A DNA stretch of 64,000 bases from Filimonas sp. (GTDB lineage Bacteria > Bacteroidota > Bacteroidia > Chitinophagales > Chitinophagaceae): the NCBI GenBank assembly GCA_017306865.1, contig JAFKHH010000014.1, forward strand, positions 434,001-498,000, written 5' to 3'. Under the pieces are notes generated by a model. The model was not told the DNA's origin. It did no database searches and saw only the letters and a program-made list of their open reading frames with translations. This document shows, one piece after another, positions 60,566-64,000 of the stretch. Numbering within the stretch: position 1 is the first letter of the stretch; each line of letters starts with the position of its first letter. Position numbers and translations under genes: made by a program.

Positions 60566-62898
60566 TAAAATTTAAAATTGTAAGCAATAGATGGAATCCA
60601 TTTGAACAAGGTTGTCTGTACAGCCTGTGTTTTTGTAGCATCATCAGGATCTTGCTGGAACGTGATCGTGTAAGCATTTTCACGTCCGTATGCATTGTAT
60701 AAGCTAAACGCCAGCTCCGAAGAGAATTTCTTCGTTTTCTTCAACTGCAGCGTTGCGCCAAGATCAAGACGGTGATAAGATGGCATCCTGTAACCATTGC
60801 GTTCTGTATAATAGAAGATCACACGGTTATCTACTGAATATTTACCACTTGGGAATGTAACTGCATCACCCGTATAGAAAACCCAGTTAGCAGACAAAGA
60901 CCATTTTTTATTCAACTGGTACATGGCTACGATAGCAATGTCGTGCGTTCTGTCCTGTCTTGCATTATACCATTGATTATTATTAATACCATTGATCTGT
61001 TTCTCGGTTTTAGACAAAGTATAGCTTACCCAACCTGTCAGTTTACCGGCCTTCTTTTTAAATAACCATTCAATACCATATGCACGTCCTTTACCAAACA
61101 GCAATTGCGTTTCTACAGCATCGTTACGATAAATGTCTGCGCCATCACGATAATCGATCTGGTTCTGCATGCTTTTATAATAAGCCTCTACTGTTAACTC
61201 ATATGTATTGTTCATTAAGTTTCTGTAATAGCCAACAGATACCTGGTCAGATATTTCCGGTTTGATAATGTTGTTGCTGGCTATCCATTTGTCTGTAGGC
61301 GTACCCGTAGTAGAGTTAGACAACAGGTGCAGGTTTTGTATGTTTCTTACATACGATGCTTTTACAGATGCAACAGGGCTGAACTGGTAGCTCAGTGCAA
61401 GTCTTGGCTCCAGGTTCCAGTATGTTTTTACAATCTTGCCGGAACCATAATATGTTGAGTCAAGAATATCTCCTTTCCCATCAATATTAAAGAAGTAGCC
61501 TGGCCCCATTACGCTAAAGCCAGTCATACGTGCACCATACGTTACATTCACTTTATCAGCAGCCTTCCAGTTGTTAGATATATAGAATGCATTTTCCCAG
61601 CCATATCGTTTCTGGAAGTCTATGTTGTTAATGCTGGATGTTTCACTCGCCCTGATCTCTCCTGGTGTAATGGTGTGATAGATAGAGTTGAAACCAATGC
61701 GAATATTGTTACGCGTATTCAGGTACCATTGAAACTCTTCTTTAAAGTTCCAGTCACGCAACTGGGAGAAGATAGAGAAATCGTTGGACCCATTGCGAAT
61801 GCGAATCTTGTAATCGTAATTACTAAAGATGAGCGATGTATTGGAGAACAGTTTGTTGCTGAAAATGTGGTTCCAGCGCAGTGTGCCTGTTCCATTACCC
61901 CAACCTATACCGAACGTCTCTCCTACACCAAGATTATCGCGACCGAAGTAACCCGACAGGTATAATCTGTCTTTGCTGCCAAGGATATAATTCATTTTGG
62001 CATTCAGGTCATAGAAGTATAAAGTGTTTTTATTAATGGAAGAATCTGGTGACAACTTAAGGAACACATCCGCATATGTTCTTCTTGCAGAAACAAGGAA
62101 TGAAGATTTATCTTTTTGAATAGGGCCTTCAACATTCAGCTTTGCAGAGATAAGGCCAATGCCACCGCTTACATTATAATCCTGGTTGTTACCATCATTC
62201 ATTTTGATGTCCACTACAGAGGATAAACGGCCACCATACTGTGCAGGCATACCACCTTTGTAAAGTGTTACGTCTTTAATAGCGTCTGAGTTGAAGGTGG
62301 AGAAAAAGCCAAGTAAATGTGACGCATTGTACACTGGTGCTTCATCCAGTAAGATAAGGTTTTGATCAGATGCACCACCGCGTACATAAAAACCGCTGTT
62401 GCCTTCGCCAGCAGATTTGACACCGGGTAGCAATTGAATCGTTTTTAAAATATCCCTTTCACCTAATAGCACAGGAATATTTTTTGTTTCGGCAATAGAT
62501 AATTTTTCTACGCCCATTTGTGCACTGCCCAGGCTGCGTCCGCGACTGTTTGATGCAGATACCGTTACTGTCTCCAATGTATTATCTGTAACATCATCTA
62601 ACTGGATGTCTAATTTGACATCTTTGTTCAGATCGATTGTTACAGCTTTTCCTGAATAGCCAACAGCAGATACTTCAAAAGAATATTTGCCTGGTGGAAG
62701 TGTCAGTGAAAAGAATCCATAATCATTGGTTGTAATACCGGTAGAACTGTTGGCTACACGTACGGTAGCGCTAATCAAACTCTCGCCAGTTCTTTTGGAT
62801 TTTACAGCGCCGCTGAAAGTAAATTTGCTTTGCGCTGCACATAGTAGTGATAAGAAGATGCCCGACAATAGCAGAAAGCCGGCTTTAGTATTTAGCAT
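60565..62898 (-). CDS. TonB-dependent receptor with carboxypeptidase-regulatory domain
   Basis: A 777-residue outer-membrane receptor. Signal peptide: FLLLSGIFLSLLCAAQ. Carboxypeptidase-regulatory domain at about 25-105 (FTFSGAVKSKRTGESLISAT, YSFEVSAVGYSGKAV). Plug at about 110-230 (NIPVLLGERDILKTIQLLPG, SGFYVRGGASDQNLILLDEA, AQYGGRLSSVVDIKMNDGN). Beta barrel to the C-terminal SIAYNFKF with aromatic end. It is translationally coupled to the DUF4249 lipoprotein. The substrate is unknown. A good promoter lies just upstream. Confidence 0.93.
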   Translation of the reverse strand: MLNTKAGFLLLSGIFLSLLCAAQSKFTFSGAVKSKRTGESLISATVRVANSSTGITTNDYGFFSLTLPPGKYSFEVSAVGYSGKAVTIDLNKDVKLDIQLDDVTDNTLETVTVSASNSRGRSLGSAQMGVEKLSIAETKNIPVLLGERDILKTIQLLPGVKSAGEGNSGFYVRGGASDQNLILLDEAPVYNASHLLGFFSTFNSDAIKDVTLYKGGMPAQYGGRLSSVVDIKMNDGNNQDYNVSGGIGLISAKLNVEGPIQKDKSSFLVSARRTYADVFLKLSPDSSINKNTLYFYDLNAKMNYILGSKDRLYLSGYFGRDNLGVGETFGIGWGNGTGTLRWNHIFSNKLFSNTSLIFSNYDYKIRIRNGSNDFSIFSQLRDWNFKEEFQWYLNTRNNIRIGFNSIYHTITPGEIRASETSSINNIDFQKRYGWENAFYISNNWKAADKVNVTYGARMTGFSVMGPGYFFNIDGKGDILDSTYYGSGKIVKTYWNLEPRLALSYQFSPVASVKASYVRNIQNLHLLSNSTTGTPTDKWIASNNIIKPEISDQVSVGYYRNLMNNTYELTVEAYYKSMQNQIDYRDGADIYRNDAVETQLLFGKGRAYGIEWLFKKKAGKLTGWVSYTLSKTEKQINGINNNQWYNARQDRTHDIAIVAMYQLNKKWSLSANWVFYTGDAVTFPSGKYSVDNRVIFYYTERNGYRMPSYHRLDLGATLQLKKTKKFSSELAFSLYNAYGRENAYTITFQQDPDDATKTQAVQTTLFKWIPSIAYNFKF

Positions 62899-62917
62899 GG
62901 TTTTTAAAATTGTGCCG

Positions 62918-62947
62918 CAAACATAGCTTCTATTTTAGCCCGGCAAA
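62918..62947 (-). promoter_or_regulatory. Promoter of the TonB receptor-DUF4249 operon
   Basis: On the minus strand TTTG (62947-62944), an 18-bp spacer and TATGTTTG (62925-62918) match the TTTG/TAnnTTTG promoter. The ATG follows 20 nt after the -7 box. Confidence 0.7.
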
Positions 62948-62973
62948 ATCAATTTCGTTAACCTTGCTGTAAA

Positions 62974-64000
62974 TTACATGGGCGGTTTATAATTGAAAGG
63001 AATCATCGATGCTATCTTCTCTGACCAGCCCCAATAACCAGAGTTAATAATGTTTACAGGATTATAATATACACCATTGCTATACACTTCGACCACAGGT
63101 TCGCTAAGGAGGGTGATTTGCGACGTGGTATACCCAGGTCTTTCATTTCCACGCATCGTTTGTCGCAGGTACAACGGCGATTCTATCTTTTTAGTATATA
63201 CGATCTGTAAATAGTTTTTAAATTCTAGTCCAGCTCTGTTACTATCCAATCCGTAAGCAATGCTATCTCCTCTTAACAGGTTTGTATCCAACAGATCATA
63301 CGCATCCGGTTGCTTCATTATGCGTTCATAATATTCCGTAGAGTCCTTTATACTTTTGTCGCTATTATTCCCGTTACCGATTGCAGCGTCACGTAATGAC
63401 AAGGTTTTATCCTGCGCAATAAAGAAGTTACCTTTTTTTGTTGCCTCCATTTGTGCACGCGCCTGCGACAGTTTTCTATATGCATCCTTCACACGGATCT
63501 TTTCTGCGTTCTCCACTCTTTTCAAATGATATACCCTGAAGTTTTCTTCTACCAACCTGTTGCGATACAAGGCGCGCATAAAGTGCATAATAGAACCATT
63601 GTATGCATCAGCCCTGTTTTTTTCCCAGCGCTTCACTTGTCCTTTCCTTCCTTTCATTTCCTGGAATAAAGGATAGCCGGTATATAATACATAACGTGTT
63701 TTGAAGTTGTAGGAAAATTCTTCCAACTGATATTTGATATTATATCCCATGGATTTGTTTTCAATGATCAGCGGTTCCATAGCTATCGCAGTTAACCGAT
63801 TCTCTTTTTTAGAATTTCTGAACCGGATCACCTCTTTGTTTTTGATCACACAGTCTTCCGCATACTCTGTCGTTCCAATAAAATTTTCCATGAAGAACTT
63901 ACCCCATTTATCCCAGCCATTTTTTTCAAAAGGTTCCAGTACTACTTCCTGTAGTTCATTTGCTTTGGGCGTAAGGGATATTTTCAGATTTGCATTATTG
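62974..64000 (-). CDS. Carboxypeptidase-like regulatory domain protein, partial (N-terminus beyond window)
   Basis: The frame is open to the window edge, so the 5' end is missing; the Met at 63891 is internal. The first visible residues (NLKISLTPKANELQEVVLEP) are the end of a CarboxypepD_reg-like beta domain. The rest matches an uncharacterised Bacteroidota domain found after it: FIGTTEYAEDCVIKNKEVIR, MGYNIKYQLEEFSYNFKTRY, YNGSIMHFMRALYRNRLVEE and RVYHLKRVENAEKIRVKDAY. It is probably an outer-membrane or periplasmic protein. No enzymatic motif is seen. It is upstream of the TonB/DUF4249 operon on the same strand but that operon has its own promoter. Confidence 0.8.
   Translation of the reverse strand, partial: NNANLKISLTPKANELQEVVLEPFEKNGWDKWGKFFMENFIGTTEYAEDCVIKNKEVIRFRNSKKENRLTAIAMEPLIIENKSMGYNIKYQLEEFSYNFKTRYVLYTGYPLFQEMKGRKGQVKRWEKNRADAYNGSIMHFMRALYRNRLVEENFRVYHLKRVENAEKIRVKDAYRKLSQARAQMEATKKGNFFIAQDKTLSLRDAAIGNGNNSDKSIKDSTEYYERIMKQPDAYDLLDTNLLRGDSIAYGLDSNRAGLEFKNYLQIVYTKKIESPLYLRQTMRGNERPGYTTSQITLLSEPVVEVYSNGVYYNPVNIINSGYWGWSEKIASMIPFNYKPPM

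Noticed and set aside
1-64000. Insertion sequences, phage genes or a repeat-mobilising transposase
   Set aside because: No transposase, integrase or phage structural gene could be recognised on either strand.

Overview
The window is a stretch of chromosome from a member of the Bacteroidota, most likely family Chitinophagaceae. The evidence is two TonB-dependent receptors (one Oar-like, one paired with a DUF4249 lipoprotein), a periplasmic GH20 hexosaminidase, a bifunctional RibBA, a Bacteroidota-type AMP nucleosidase, promoters of the TAnnTTTG type, and weak or absent Shine-Dalgarno sites. The family placement is inference from gene content; no marker comparison could be run. I see no insertion sequence, phage gene or CRISPR array, and no obvious transcription regulator.

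Layout. 1-3.7 kb: threonine biosynthesis (thrA, cut by the window edge, then thrB and thrC). 4-10.3 kb: an Fsr-type MFS exporter, GH20 hexosaminidase, a DUF3592 membrane protein and a secreted lactonase-fold protein. 10.5-14.4 kb: rpoB standing alone, with its own promoter and terminator. 14.7-21.1 kb: cytoplasmic alpha-amylase, then a minus-strand group of a large PIG-L deacetylase, a 52-aa membrane protein, a 36-aa membrane protein and a sodium:solute symporter. 21.8-25.6 kb: Oar-like receptor plus lipoprotein. 25.8-31.1 kb: ribBA, an MscS-type channel, an alpha/beta hydrolase and an SGNH hydrolase. 31.3-37.4 kb: tRNA-Gln, then a jetA-jetB-jetC (Wadjet/MksFEB condensin) operon that ends in a terminator without jetD. 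37.6-43.3 kb: surface-polysaccharide genes (rmlD, nucleotide-sugar dehydrogenase, DegT aminotransferase), waaA and a conserved unknown. 43.4-47.5 kb: tdk, ccmB-ccmC-ccmD and glutamate dehydrogenase. 47.9-58.1 kb: a VWA protein, an orphan HsdR_N protein, AMP nucleosidase, a fused double ABC ATPase, a giant TraB/GumN protein and queA. 58.7-64 kb: a secreted esterase, the DUF4249/TonB pair and a truncated carboxypeptidase-regulatory-domain protein.

The most unusual property is the intergenic DNA. Nearly every gap is filled with a small vocabulary of short-word repeats arranged as inverted repeats: family A (ATTGTTGAATTGTTTTAT and similar), B (GTACTTAGTACTTTGTAC; ATGTACGATGTTAGATGT), C (GTGAATGGTGAATGG; CGTGAATCG), D (CGCAAAGAACGCAAAG) and several rarer ones. 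They often begin at the stop codon of the upstream gene, and in places they supply coding sequence: the ends of thrB and the symporter, the linker of the ABC ATPase, and two TTG start sites. The second main observation is the JetABC operon lacking JetD.
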